The notes: generated by a model from the letters alone, not told the origin. A DNA stretch of 64,000 nt from Siphonodentalium dalli (GCA_032622095.1 CP136062.1:154686875-154750874); one strand, 5' to 3'; shown: positions 1 through 10,432, counted from the stretch's first letter. Program-made: numbers and translations.

Positions 1-1640
1 TAAGATCTAATAGTCAATCAGTAGGAATACGTTGACACATGATTGTGGCATTAATATCATGATCTCTTAAAAGTGTTAGCATGTCGATATCTTTAGGCAC
101 AAGAGAGCGGCACTTTGCAATGTCATATATAATTCACACGTTATCCCCGTAAGAATTGGACTAAGAATTGTCTTTGGCGAAGATATTATAGGGTATCGAC
201 ATATAGAACTAGTGCGTGTATAGACGCCACCACCACCACCATCACCACCATCACATCAAGGCGTAGAAGTTGGTAACTTGGTAGACGCTTACAAAATATA
301 TAAATGGAATATATGTATGCTGCTCTAAAACTAAACATTTTATAATAAAATATTCGAAATAAAATAAAATCAATATTAATCGGTAGAAGCGTTTCCAGAT
401 ATGGGTCTTCGATTCATATCTATTATTTTATACCCATGAAACAATTTATAAAATTGTTATATGAAGAGATGATCCATCTTTAAAGCGCTGTGATTCCAGA
501 CCCTCTTCTATGGCATTGATTGTTTATTTAACTCAGCGCCACAATTAAGTGCCGAATACAGAGTAATAATTGACATATATACATATGTTTACAAAAGGAT
601 GCCACCGTTGTCTGGCTTGCCATTTTCATATGGCAGAAGTGTATACAGTTTACCACTTTTTGTTTTCGTAATTAATCCGGGCCAGCAGTACTACTAAGCT
701 TTGTTGTCAACTATACGATTATTAGTATAATAACTAATTAGTACAATCTAACAATATTGTGTAAACGTATTCTGACCGGGGGGGGGGGGTTAAAAAGCTA
801 ATATTATTTGGTGTATTTTAGAGCGCAAACCGCCAAGTGGCTGTACATGTCTCAATACTAAAGTTGCATTTTTAATGAAGAATTGTATGGAATTTCACAT
901 CGGGGAAGAATCCCGCGTACCACCGTAACCAGACTCGAAGCCCAATCACCAAAAGAGGCTGGTGACATGTGGGCATGTCGGTTCATCAAACAAATTGTAT
1001 AAAATGACGGAGTTCGCGTTCTCCGATGAAAGATTATTGTTTTGTGACAGTAACCACTAGCGTGTGAGAATGAAATAAGACAAATACATTTATCTCTCTT
1101 CCACGAAGCCACTTGCGTGTGAGATAGACATCATACTATTTGTATCTTTATAACTATCTTCTCTTTCTCTCTCTCTCAACACCACTCCCTCTCTCTGCAC
1201 TCAGTGTCACTCCAGCACTATCCAGCTCTCTCTATTTTCTGTTTTCGCAATGTATATATCCTAATTTATTGTATATAATGTGTTATCGGATCTAGATACT
1301 TATGAATACTGTGTAACACTATGTATGCTCTTCAGTAATGGAGGTAATAAACACATATATGTTGCCGTTCATATTATGGCACCGTATTGTTTTCCAGGCC
1401 ATTCTTATAGGATTACATATAACTAAATACTTAATCGGAGGGGTGATTAGATATTGTTTAATATCTAATCCCAACAACAGGGACACACGTGCATTATCAC
1501 TGTATTAAATCAAGATATATTAAGAATGAATATTGAGAAGTGTTTTTAAGATTGATCGCAATCCTGTAATTTCAGTTATTGGCTCGGACTTAAAATTGTC
1601 CGTTTCTCGATAAAGTAAAGACGCATAATGCATATGAACG
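1..1640. other. No gene recognised
   Basis: AT-rich sequence upstream of gene A. It contains a CACCACCACC tract (228-254), the upstream Kunitz-locus repeat at 340-490, a run of 12 G (778-789) and a CT-rich stretch at 1155-1235. The 84-codon minus frame at 858-1112 has no recognisable domain. Confidence 0.6.
340..490 (+). repeat. Upstream repeat shared by the Kunitz loci
   Basis: AAAATCAATATTAATCGGTAGAAGCG and the following TCTTCGATTCATATC / TTTATACCC are found again at 31905-32010 (gene B upstream), 58540-58680 and inverted at 58170-58280 (gene C upstream). It may be a dispersed element or part of the ancestral duplicated locus. Confidence 0.55.
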
Positions 1641-1647
1641 ATCGCAA

Positions 1648-2055
1648 ATTACTATTTCCTTGGCTTCTGTGGTGAAAAATATTGTATTCGTGTCGAGGAA
1701 TCCACCCATCAAAGCTCAGAGTGATCAGATATCGCTGTTATTTTTCACCACCGATAATTGTTAGTGGCCCAGTAAAAAGTCGACGAGAAGACGGTCTCGG
1801 ACCAAATTACTGAATAAGAACAATAACTCTAAAATCAAGTGGCTTTTTTTGTGTCAGATATTTGAAAAACTGCCAAAATTTCGTTGAACATAATGTTGAT
1901 ATATAACATATTTTTGGGTCATTTTAAACTATAGTTGACTGTGGTTAGCATTATTTTTGGGCAATTAAACGATTCTGAAGCGACATTTAAAAACATGTTG
2001 TTGTTGGAATCTGATGATATGGGGAGAAGCGAATCAGATTGAGTACCTTTAATGA
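1648..2055 (-). mobile_element. Dispersed ~400-bp repeat (GGTACTCAATC family), copy 1
   Basis: Related copies lie at 4083-4437 (-), 35350-35765 (+) and 39115-39565 (+). The shared marks on the element strand are GGTACTCAATCCGATTC, a CAACAACAAC tract, AACCACAGTCAACTATAGT, and AAGCCAAAGAAATAGTAATT at the end. Open frames in some copies are chance translations. It lies directly upstream of the gene A promoter. Confidence 0.65.
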
Positions 2056-2225
2056 ATAGGGGAATTATGCGTGACGTCATTTTGCGTGGTATCCCGATAG
2101 TACTCGTGTGTTTAGAATATGAGATTTCTGCGTGGGCGAAAACCATGGCCACCTGGGCGTTACCTTAAAATTAAATTCGTTATCCAATACTCTGTTCCGA
2201 TGTCTAAAGTGTCATCATACGCTCC

Positions 2226-2234
2226 TATATAAAA
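2226..2234 (+). promoter_or_regulatory. TATA box of Kunitz gene A
   Basis: TATATAAAA lies 68 bp upstream of the ATG of gene A. Genes B and C have TATA-like boxes 66 and 75 bp before their ATGs, which supports a real core promoter. The stretch from the box to the ATG is clearly similar to the gene B promoter: both contain GTGTCTAAAGTGTCATC upstream, CTGCATGGCTTG-like sequence after the box, and TAACACCAAACC just before the ATG. No initiator could be fixed by eye. Confidence 0.7.
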
Positions 2235-2293
2235 CCGTGCATGGCTTGCATGGAGATCATTATATTTGATTATACTGAGAATAACACCAAACC

Positions 2294-2348
2294 ATGTTGC
2301 GTCTGATCGTATCTGTCATCTTATTTGGCTTGATTCTTGGGGATACAG
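2294..2348 (+). CDS. Kunitz gene A, exon 1 (signal peptide)
   Basis: This exon encodes MLRLIVSVILFGLILGDT plus the first base of a split codon. It is a classic signal peptide: a basic residue near the N-terminus, then a hydrophobic core, then small residues. It ends in phase 1 at a consensus donor GTATGT (2349-2354). The near-identical exon of gene B (MLRLIVYVLLFGLILGIT) ends at the same position with the same donor. The phase matches the Kunitz exon acceptor at 8695/8696, giving an 88-residue precursor. The start is chosen because it is the only ATG 3' of the TATA box that opens a signal peptide, and it follows a conserved CACCAAACC context. The intron to 8696 is about 6.3 kb and full of mobile elements. 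The exon is too short for an ORF search and is called by homology to gene B. Confidence 0.85.
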
Positions 2349-2559
2349 GTATGTTAACTTATTTAAATAATTGCTTGACAACTTTGAAACACCATGTTGA
2401 CCCTTTACATACTAAATACTCATCGACGAGTAGTTATCGTATAGTAAATGTTATGATAATAAGTTAAACAAACATTTCCAACCAATGATTATGGATAATT
2501 CTGTTCTCAATCAGTTTATTTGTCATGAACCTATATATAACATAGGTATGGAGATAATA

Positions 2560-2880
2560 ATGCTGAAGGGGTCACTCTCACCAAAAAAAGTGCTGAAGGG
2601 TACACAGGTTTTTCAAAATGTGATGAAGGATACACAGGTTTTGAAACGTCGATCTAAAGGACGTTCACTTTTCGTATCTGACATGATTTCTGTTAGAGAA
2701 TAATTGTTTACGTTCCAATGAATATTAAAATGTACTGAAAACAAACTGCTAATGGGCGCCAGACTTTCATAAACACAATTTAAGTAACGGTGTTCGTGCC
2801 GATCACAAACCCTGTTTCAGCACATTTTCAAACCCTGTGTCCTTCAGCACTTGTTTTGGTGAGAGCAACCCCTTCAGCGA
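2560..2880. mobile_element. TIR MITE with GCTGAAGGGG ends, copy 1
   Basis: The ends are inverted: GCTGAAGGGGTCACTCTCAC at the left and its complement (GTGAGAGCAACCCCTTCAGC) at the right. Internal repeats of GTGCTGAAGGGTACACAGG lie inside both ends. GATAATAA flanks both sides, consistent with an ~8-bp target duplication as in hAT-like elements (an inference). It lies in intron 1 of gene A. A second copy with the middle inverted is at 29308-29602. Confidence 0.7.
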
Positions 2881-3245
2881 TAATAAGAGTTAAATATATA
2901 CAATATGTGTACATGTGTTATCTGTTTGTTTCTCGTGAACCTATACATTACATAGGTGTCGAGATAATAAGAGTTAAATCTATACAATATGTGTACATGT
3001 GTTATCTGTTTGTTTCTCGTGAACCTATACATTACATAGGTGTCGAGATAATAAGAGTTAAATATATACAATATGTGTACATGTGTTATCTGTTTGTTTC
3101 TCGTGAACCTATACATTACATAGGTGTGGAGATAATAACAGTTAAATCTATACAATATGTGTACATGTGTTATCTGTTTGTTTCTCGTGAACCTATACAT
3201 AACATAGGTGTGGAGATAATTAAAGTTAAATATATACAATATGTG
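2877..3245 (+). repeat. 84-bp minisatellite in gene A intron
   Basis: About 4.3 copies of an 84-bp unit running from GATAATAAGAGTTAAAT to CATTACATAGGTGTCGA. Because 84 is a multiple of three and the unit lacks stops in some frames, it creates a 201-codon frame repeating IIRVKYIQYVYMCYLF on the + strand and another frame on the - strand. A progenitor half-unit is seen at 2510-2560, just before the MITE. The gene B intron lacks the expansion. Confidence 0.9.
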
Positions 3246-4082
3246 TTATCTGTTTGTTTCTGTCTGTCGTCTGCTTTTATTACCCGAACACCCCTACACA
3301 TGAATAATATGCTGTTCCGATGTACACTCTTAGAACAAATGTGTTTAAATTCTACGCAATATGTTTTACATTTTATCTTAATCAAAATGGTGTAGAAATG
3401 ATACATTACATATATATGTTGGTGAAATTTCCTCAATGTTGAATATGAGTGAATATGTGAGTGTATCATAGTTATTAGATGAGATGTGTTCTATTGGAGA
3501 CACAGAACTCGTAAAGGTTACCACAGAACACTAAATTGGCAGCAGCTTTAAAAATTGTTAATCACTTTGTCTGTCAAAGCTGAACAGCACATAATTGTGT
3601 AGCACAATGTTTTAAAGTTGCTGCCAGATTTTTTAATATGGTAGATTTTACGAGGTTTGTGTCTCAAATAGAACATATCTCATCTACTAACTATAATATA
3701 CTCACATATTCACTCATATTCAATGCTGAGAAAATTCCTCCAACACATAAATGTTTTCTACACAATTTTGTTAAGATAAAATGTAACACATATTGTGTAG
3801 ACTTTATACACATTTGTTCTAAGAGTGTATACTTCTATAACTGAGAGTTATATGTTTTTTCGGGCATTTCGTCATAGAAAACCACATGGTGCATGAATAT
3901 GAACAGAAGCATGCACATTACATGCAACTTTACCAAAGCTAATGAAATGAGAAGTAAATGTAGTTAAACAGATGCATCTTTTATGCTTGTTTCCGTTCAT
4001 ATTATGGCACCATAACGTTTTATACGATAAAATGCCTGCAAACCATACCGTGCAAAATTTCCAGTGTATGAACGTACCCTCA

Positions 4083-4440
4083 ACGTCGCTAAATTACTAT
4101 TTCTTCGGCTTCGGTGGTAAACAATATTACATTTGAGTCATTAAATTCCAGAGTTATCAGATTTCTAGTTTAGAAATCTTTTATTTTTCATAACCTCGAA
4201 TATCTGGCGGCCTGGCAAATATTAGACGAATGCCGACCGATATACTATCGATACCAAATTCGTTGAAAAAAATGTTGATATAACACTGTTTGTTCAATGC
4301 TATACTTTAGTTGACAGTGGTTAGCATTATTTGTTGGCAATCAATCTATTCTGATAGCTGAATCGGGGTTTCAAGAAATGTTGTTGTTGGAGTATGATGA
4401 TATGGAGACCATCCAATCGGATTATGTACCTTTAACACCA
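4083..4440 (-). mobile_element. Dispersed ~400-bp repeat (GGTACTCAATC family), copy 2
   Basis: Diverged copy in the gene A intron. It shares the TTGCCAACAAATAATGCTAA-type centre and the ACTATTTCTTCGGCTTC end with the other copies. Confidence 0.55.
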
Positions 4441-5746
4441 TTGTCGGGATTTCGGATTTCGGATTTTGAGACTATTGTTTTGTAAATATTACTGTAACAG
4501 TTTCAGTAATGTTAGTCAACCAACATCGGCTATTGCTATTGAAATGTTTCAATTGAAAATCTGTGTTTTATGGAACATATTTCTGTTATCTGACCTTTTA
4601 TAATCTACATCTTCATTATATTGTCGGAAGTTGCTCAACTGTATGTTGATACAATAACTGGCATTGTAATAGTAATATATACATAACAAAGGTTTTTATG
4701 TCCTGAGAAGATGGCTAAATAAAAATTCTGTGATTACATAATATTGAGCCCAAGGAGGGATTTGCTAGTTCACAAGACATGAGACAATTTCTCGTTCAAT
4801 GGCTGTTTAATTATCTTCATTAATCAGCCGAAATAGTAAAATTGTTAAGGTGGGGACCAAAAAAAAAGCGCCCCATACAAGTCAAACAAGAGTTACAAAT
4901 GTAATAAAACATCATAACACATGATAATAACAAAACGCAACAAAATAACCATACTGGGCGGGAGGGAGGGTCAAGAAACAATTACCGATGCCGAGATGTG
5001 TATGAATTACTAATATATTTTAAACAACATAACTTTTGAATAACCTTCCCACATCCAGAGAGAGAGATCTTACTGGTTAACTTTGCTAATGGCGACTGAT
5101 AAGGAACACCGCTCACGTGACCAAAAGTATAAATTACATTACGTACAGTCTCCACCAAAACTGACTGCAGGCAATCATGAAACCGATCGCCAGATCTTCT
5201 CAAACATACAAAGGGTTATATGTAACCTGCGATTAACGCACGACATCTTGTCATTGGAGACTTATCAATTATAATCAAATAAGAACAAAGTCTATCTATT
5301 TTTTCGCATGCTCTTCGTCATGATGGTTTTACAAGATTTCTACATTTACACACAGCGAAAGCATTGTTCCCATTTAAAGACATATTATGTACTCGTTCGG
5401 GTGCGTGAAACTGATAAGTTAGTATTCAGGCGCTATGCCAACTGGATGAATGGAACATTCTACTAACATAGCTGAAAATTTGAAACAAATCAACTGTACC
5501 ATCGTCTGAAAACGTCGTCTGAACTGCGCCCATCAATTGTAAATATTTATTAATCGATTCGGGACGCGTCTATCGGTGATAACTAACGAAATGGATTTCG
5601 CCATCGAGCGTCACTGCATTTAATTAATATATAAGAATGACGGCCTGTGTTGTCAATTTGGATATAATATATGTAAAAATTACTACTTTGAGCAAGATTA
5701 TTCTCCACTTCTATTTGGTCACTCTACCGGAGTGTTTCACATCACT

Positions 5747-5992
5747 TTAACCCGTCCTACACTGAAGCATCATTGACGAGTAGTTACCACATATGAAATG
5801 TTCAGATAAGAACCACAGTTCGTTCGTTAAACTTATTACCAAAACAGTTCTCCCAATAAATATGATTCCTTCTGCACTTTTTTTTGTATATGTCGTCTGC
5901 TTATATTGTATGCACCTGCAAATAGAAAATAGACCATTCCAATGTACACCGTTTAACTGACTGTGGAAATCATTTAGTATAGAATTGGTTAA
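5747..5992. mobile_element. TTAA-ended MITE (CCCTTTCTATACTAAAT family)
   Basis: The ends are TTAACCCGTCCTACACTGAA and the inverted TTTAGTATAGAATTGGTTAA. TTAA at both ends and a CCC start fit piggyBac-type non-autonomous elements. Other members are at 60017-60292, with left-end fragments at 2393, 32826, 39595, 59945 and 60082. The family is found near every Kunitz gene. Confidence 0.65.
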
Positions 5993-6200
5993 AGGGGTAC
6001 TGTACACTAAATCCAGCCATTTATGGGACCATCTCCTTTTACACTCAACAGAAATATGCAACAAATGAATAAATTTGAGCCATGCATGGATTAGTGCAAA
6101 AATACACTCGTCTGCTCTTAAACGATGCAAACAACATGGTAATTATAGTGAAAACGAATAAATTGCTGGAGTCATAACTTCATTTTCAATATAATTGCCA
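5985..6200. mobile_element. Half copy of the GGGGTACTGTACACTAAAT MITE
   Basis: Matches one arm of the full inverted-repeat element at 48804-49153 (CTGTACACTAAATCCAGCCA, GAGCCATGCATGGATTAGTG, ATGCAAACAACATGGTAATT). It abuts the previous TTAA MITE. Only one arm is present. Confidence 0.6.
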
Positions 6201-6316
6201 TGTTCTCGGATATTTTTCTTGCAAAACGATTCTTACGTTTCAAGTATAGATTTAGTGCATAAATTAATACGAGTCGGGAAATGATTACATGTAGCTGGAA
6301 AAGAAAAGTTTACGGA

Positions 6317-6343
6317 ATATAATAATAATAATAATAATAATAT
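6317..6343 (+). repeat. (TAA)n microsatellite
   Basis: About eight TAA repeats, followed by TTTGTATAGCGCTTATCCCC and the AAGCGGGCCCTAAGCGCTT hairpin. This looks like the 3' end of an inserted element, with related sequence running to about 6575. Confidence 0.7.
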
Positions 6344-6579
6344 TTGTATAGCGCTTATCCCCAATAAGCGGGCCCTAAGCGCTTGACATAAACATAAACA
6401 AGAAATATAAATATACACAATATCAAAGTAACTTTCTGAAACGCCGCGCAAACAAGTAAGTTTTCAATGACTTTTTTGAAGTCGTCAAGAGATGGTGACT
6501 CTTTTATGTTCAATGGCAGAGGATTAAATGCATTTGCGCATGTTACTTTGAAAGATCGGTAGCCAACCGTGATCAAATA

Positions 6580-7040
6580 TATGACCCGCCATATCAAATC
6601 CAGTCGTAAGTCCGGATTTTTTTACCCTGTGCCAATGCATTCTCTTATATATGCGAGTCGACCATAGGTCGCCTCGCATATATACGAGAATGCATTGGCC
6701 TAACAATTTTTTACAATTTTAATAATTTTGTATTGTATTCTTTAACAATTTTATAATTTCACCCATACAGAGCCACAGACAACAATGAGCAGACGACACT
6801 CTTCTAAATGCTTCTATATATGTGTGGGGCTCCCTGCAGGGTAATGGATGTTTTTTATTTTATGTCCTAAAAATTGTAAGAAACATATATTTAAAAAAAA
6901 ATGATACAAAATTGTTAGGCCAATGCATTCTCTTATATATGCGAGGCGACCTATTGTCGACTCGCATATATAAGAGAATGCATTGGCACAGGGTAAAACA
7001 AATCCCGACTTACGACTGGATTTGATATGGCGGGTCACAT
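6580..7040. mobile_element. Double-hairpin MITE, outer TIR type A, copy 1
   Basis: The outer TIR TGACCCGCCATATCAAATCC runs on through GTCGTAAGTCCGG and ACCCTGTG into a 67-bp near-palindrome at 6632-6698. A 220-bp AT-rich centre with a CTCTTCTAAATGCTTC block follows, then the inverted palindrome at 6920-6986 and the inverted TIR. Other type A copies lie at 37254-37702 and 56814-57266. No coding capacity. Confidence 0.85.
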
Positions 7041-7064
7041 ATATGTTTTGTATTATATTTTCGA

Positions 7065-7660
7065 TGATTACTAATTATACTGTTTATGATAAACTCAGAA
7101 CTTATATCAATTAAAGCTGCACATAGTGTTTGGAACATTGAATATGCAAACCTTAAATATTACACACTATTGACCACTTTAGCTGGTTATAAGGGAAATT
7201 TAAAGTTATTCTGAAGACAAAAAATAATCTATTGTTTTTTATAACTATTTTTGTAGCTAAAGAAAATCCATTTCGGCTAAAAATATATCAAGGTAGTACC
7301 TATAGTATCGCTTGTTGGTCCCAAATGCAATTCAAGCGAGCGTTTTGTATTTTCCCCGTTTGTAGTCGAACCAATATTTACAATATTTACAATACGGTTT
7401 CAATATGGTTAAATTTACTAACTATACTGTTAAACTCAGAACTTAAATCAATTAAAGCTGGACATAGTGTTGAGAACATTGAATCTGCAAACCTTAAATA
7501 TTACACACAACAACATCGACCACTTTAGCTGTTTAATAAGGGAAATTGAAAGTTATTCTGAAGACAAAAAAATTATCTTTTTTTTTATCACAATTGTCGT
7601 AGCTAATGAAAGTCCATTTCGGTCAAAAATATGTCAAGGTAGTACCTGGTATCGCTGATT
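7065..7660 (+). repeat. Direct duplication of ~240 bp, period ~350 bp
   Basis: 7085-7320 and 7425-7655 share AACTCAGAACTTAAATCAAT, AACCTTAAATATTACACAC, AAGTTATTCTGAAGACAAAA and ATCAAGGTAGTACCT with roughly 85-90 % identity. Short overlapping frames in each copy are not supported as genes. Confidence 0.8.
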
Positions 7661-7670
7661 AGTCTTGCTT

Positions 7671-8070
7671 TTAACCCTTTACCCAACAGAAGGGCCCTGT
7701 GCCAATGCATTCTCTTATATATGCGAGTCGACCATAGGTCGCCTCGCATATATAAGAGAATGCATTGGCTTAACACATTAAAAATTATAAAATTGTTAAA
7801 GAATGTAAGAAAAAATGGTAAAAAGTGTTAAAAAAATATTTTTTTTAGGCCAATGCATTCTCTTATATATGCGAGGCGACCTATGGTCGACTCGCATATA
7901 TAAGAGAATGCATTGGCACAGGGCATAACTGTAACTATCACAATGTGGCCAAGGAGCCGATTCCAATGATATCCATATTTGTATGGTTCTATTGAGACAG
8001 ACCGAAGATATTTTAGGCCGTTGAAGCTTTATTTGGCCGGTTTTGGCCGGTTTGTTGGGTAAAGGGTTAA
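7671..8070 (+). mobile_element. Double-hairpin MITE, outer TIR type B (TTAA), copy 1
   Basis: It begins TTAACCCTTTACCCAACA and ends with the exact inverse TGTTGGGTAAAGGGTTAA. TTAA at both ends suggests a piggyBac-type target. It contains two 67-bp palindromes in inverted order (left from 7695, right from 7850) and a GGCCGGTTTTGGCCGG segment near the right end. The left edge of the 9-kb duplication falls at the right palindrome. Confidence 0.85.
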
Positions 8071-8439
8071 GTTGAACGGTGTTTGTTAAAATTGTCCGAA
8101 CAGATTGTGTAGTTTAAACATATTTAATTTCCTCAGTGCATAATATTAACATACACACAGGCAAAAGGGATGGGATGACAAGTGCTGTCAGTTACAGTAA
8201 CATCCTCTCCCCATTGTCAAAACACTGAATATATACAAATTAAACGCTGACAAGAGCAGGGGAACATTGTGTGCCTTTAAATATTTTCTAATTGCATGTC
8301 ACAGGTAAGAAAGTAGGCCAGGGCACGGGAGAGCGAAACTCTTACATGCCTTGGATTTAGAGCATGAATGTGTGAATGTATTTTGTCTCTTCCTCTGTTG
8401 TCATTTTTCTTTCTCAATAAAAACAAAAATAAAATAAAT

Positions 8440-8640
8440 AATAATAGACAGTACAGTCCAGATGAAACTGAAGTACAGAAAACACGTCGGAATCTCAACA
8501 AAACCAACATGTTCACAGTTTATTACACCGGATAAGTTCATGGTACAATGTTTTTGAGGTTCCTCTTTCAAATGGTATGTAATATGGCACATATTTTATA
8601 TACTGTGATATGGGGGTTCGACAATTAAGTGGGCCTTAAC
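8440..8640 (+). other. Intron block conserved between Kunitz genes A and C
   Basis: This part of the gene A intron is clearly similar to 60770-61005 in the gene C intron. The best match runs from CCTCTTTCAAATGGTAT through TATTTTATATA to TTAAGTGGGCCTT. In gene C it holds a short open stretch starting at ATGAAACG and ending ACACCGGGTAAGT, a consensus donor in the same phase as the signal exons. In gene A the donor is mutated to ACACCGGATAAGT. It may be a fossil or alternative 5' exon, or simply ancestral intron sequence. A second copy lies at 17430-17630. Confidence 0.45.
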
Positions 8641-8695
8641 CAGTGCATGATGAAAACGTGTTACTCAGCGAATAAGCTTCTCAATTCTATTTCAG

Positions 8696-8907
8696 CTGCA
8701 GATAGATGCGTTCTCAACCAAGACGCTGGGCCGTGCAGGGGAATATTCCTGAAGTGGTTTTATGACTCAGAATACGGGTTTTGTCGTCCATTCATATACG
8801 GTGGATGCAAAGGAAATGGTAACAAGTTCGACGAGAAGTCTCAGTGTCAGAATTCATGTGGATCAATGAGTCTTCTAAAGCGATTCGGACCTAATGGCGG
8901 CAAATGA
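8696..8907 (+). CDS. Kunitz gene A, exon 2 (Kunitz/BPTI domain), copy a
   Basis: This is the terminal coding exon of a secreted serine-protease inhibitor of the Kunitz/BPTI family. The acceptor is CAATTCTATTTCAG and entry is in phase 1, so the split codon reads Ala. The six cysteines have exact BPTI spacing (8-15-7-12-3 residues between them), and the FIYGGC and NKF signatures are present. The P1 position, directly after the second Cys, is Arg followed by Gly, which predicts inhibition of trypsin-like proteases. The tail after the last Cys is GSMSLLKRFGPNGGK, with a Lys-Arg pair and a terminal Gly-Gly-Lys. The TGA stop ends at 8907. An in-frame ATG at 8629 lies in the intron and gives no signal peptide, so it is rejected as the start. 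The family role (inhibition of extracellular proteases, or shell-matrix, defence or secretory-gland function) is known for invertebrates, but the tissue cannot be told from sequence. Confidence 0.93.
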
Positions 8908-9035
8908 TAAGTGATTAAGTGCTTAGACTGGACAGACAACACATAATGAAGTTCGGCGAAAGAAACTACTTTGTTAGGAACTGTTATTTCGAAAGCCGGA
9001 ACTCGGGAAAGTTGCGACAGGCGTTGGCGGTTGTG

Positions 9036-9510
9036 TCTCACCCATACAAATTGGGCAACATTTTTAACAGATATAAATTTCATGTATGATATATTTATTG
9101 CAATTTTCAAAAATGGACAAAGTAGGCTGATGTTGTTCATATAATTCAAATTATCAAACTTTAGAATAAAACATGTTACATTAGGCAAATTTTCCAGACA
9201 CATTTCTGACTCTGACATAAATTATTTTGCAATCCCTTGTGTTAGAATTTACAAACGGCCCATAGCTAATGCATAACAACCCCTAGTTATGGGGTCAGCA
9301 AGTTTCCAACAGAGGACTATCTGAGTCTAATATTCCAACCCAATGCAGGACAGTTATCGGTAAAAAATGACATGCTTTACTCTAAATATTGCTATTTGTT
9401 GAACAAAGTTTGAAAATTGTGCCAAAAACTTTCGGGGGGTGGGGGGGGGGGGGGGGGGGCTGGTGGGTGATACAACCAATCTCGGCATTTACAGCCGATA
9501 TTGGGACAAT
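9036..9510 (+). other. Segment inserted in the 3' flank of Kunitz exon 2a
   Basis: Flanking sequence before and after this stretch aligns with the 3' UTR of gene B, where the two sides are almost adjacent. No TIR or coding sequence was recognised. It contains a G-run of about 25 at 9424-9460. A copy is in unit 2 (18026-18504). Confidence 0.45.
9165..9170 (+). promoter_or_regulatory. Proximal polyadenylation signal candidate, gene A copy a
   Basis: AATAAA occurs 258 bp after the stop codon of exon 2a. In the duplicated unit the same site reads AGTAAA (18155-18160), so only copy a keeps it. This stretch lies inside a ~450-bp segment that is absent from the 3' UTR of gene B. Confidence 0.4.
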
Positions 9511-9528
9511 TGTTTACTTTACTTTCAA

Positions 9529-9539
9529 AATAAAATAAA
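9529..9539 (+). promoter_or_regulatory. Distal double polyadenylation signal, gene A copy a
   Basis: Two overlapping AATAAA hexamers (CAAAATAAAATAAATATACA). The same block follows gene B at 40007-40017 at a homologous position, which makes it the better candidate for the ancestral polyA site. Confidence 0.55.
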
Positions 9540-9935
9540 TATACATTGAAAGTTCGTTATTTCTGGAGTTCAGGTAGGACGCCATCGGGGGGGGGGGGGG
9601 TAAAATGTTAAAATACCATATTCACACACTGGTGTGTCGCGGATATGAATTGGCTGCAAAAATCATAAAGATTCAATAAATAAGACATTTTTTCTGGCGT
9701 ATGCCCGTAAGATGCACACATATATGGACAGACTGACATACTGATTTGAGTGTTGGAAATCAAAAATTTAAGTCGAAAAATAGTGATAACTCTACAACAA
9801 AAATGTCGAACGGACCTCAATGTACTGAAGTTCCCCGTCAGAACTCTAAACGGTTACCAGGTTTTGAACTGGTGGAATGTGATCTCTCTGGGAAAAACCA
9901 AAGTGGAAATTCATGGCATGAACTAAACCACGCGC

Positions 9936-10432
9936 ATCGGGGACAATCCACGTGTCGCTGTGCTGTGCAAATCACAACACATCGGGGACAATCCACGTGT
10001 CGCTGTGCTGTGCAAATCACAACACATCGGGGACAATCCACGTGTCGCTGTGCTTTGCAAATCACAACACATCGGGGACAATCCACGTGTCGCTGTGCTG
10101 TGCAAATCACAACACATCGGGGACAATCCACGTGTCGCTGTGCTGTGCAAATCACAACACATCGGGGACATTCCATGTGTCGCTGTGCTTTGCAAATCAC
10201 AACACATCGGGGACAATCCACGTGTCGCTGTGCTGTGCAAATCACAACACATCGGGGACAATCCACGTGTCGCTGTGCTGTGCAAATCACAACACATCGG
10301 GGACAATCCACGTGTCGCTGTGCTGTGCAAATCACAACACATCGGGGACAATACACGTGTCGCTGTGCTGTGTATGTACAACACATCGGGGACAATCCAC
10401 GTGTCGCTGTGCTTTGCAAATCACAACACTTT
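9936..10432 (+). repeat. 45-bp minisatellite, 11 copies, unit 1
   Basis: The unit is 45 bp, from ATCGGGGACAATCCACGTGT to GCAAATCACAACAC, with a CACGTG palindrome in nearly every copy. As 45 is a multiple of three and stops are absent, five frames stay open across the array (for example HRGQSTCRCAVQITT). There are no spacers, so it is not CRISPR-like. Confidence 0.95.

Noticed and set aside
2790-3395. 201-codon frame with 28-residue repeats and its minus-strand partner
   Set aside because: It is produced by an 84-bp intronic minisatellite and runs into MITE sequence.
8629-8695. ATG at 8629 as the start of the Kunitz protein
   Set aside because: It gives no signal peptide and the stretch contains a good acceptor (TTCTATTTCAG) with a phase matching the signal exon; the region is intronic.
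9936-10432. CRISPR-like array
   Set aside because: Units are contiguous with no spacers and the context is clearly eukaryotic; it is a minisatellite.
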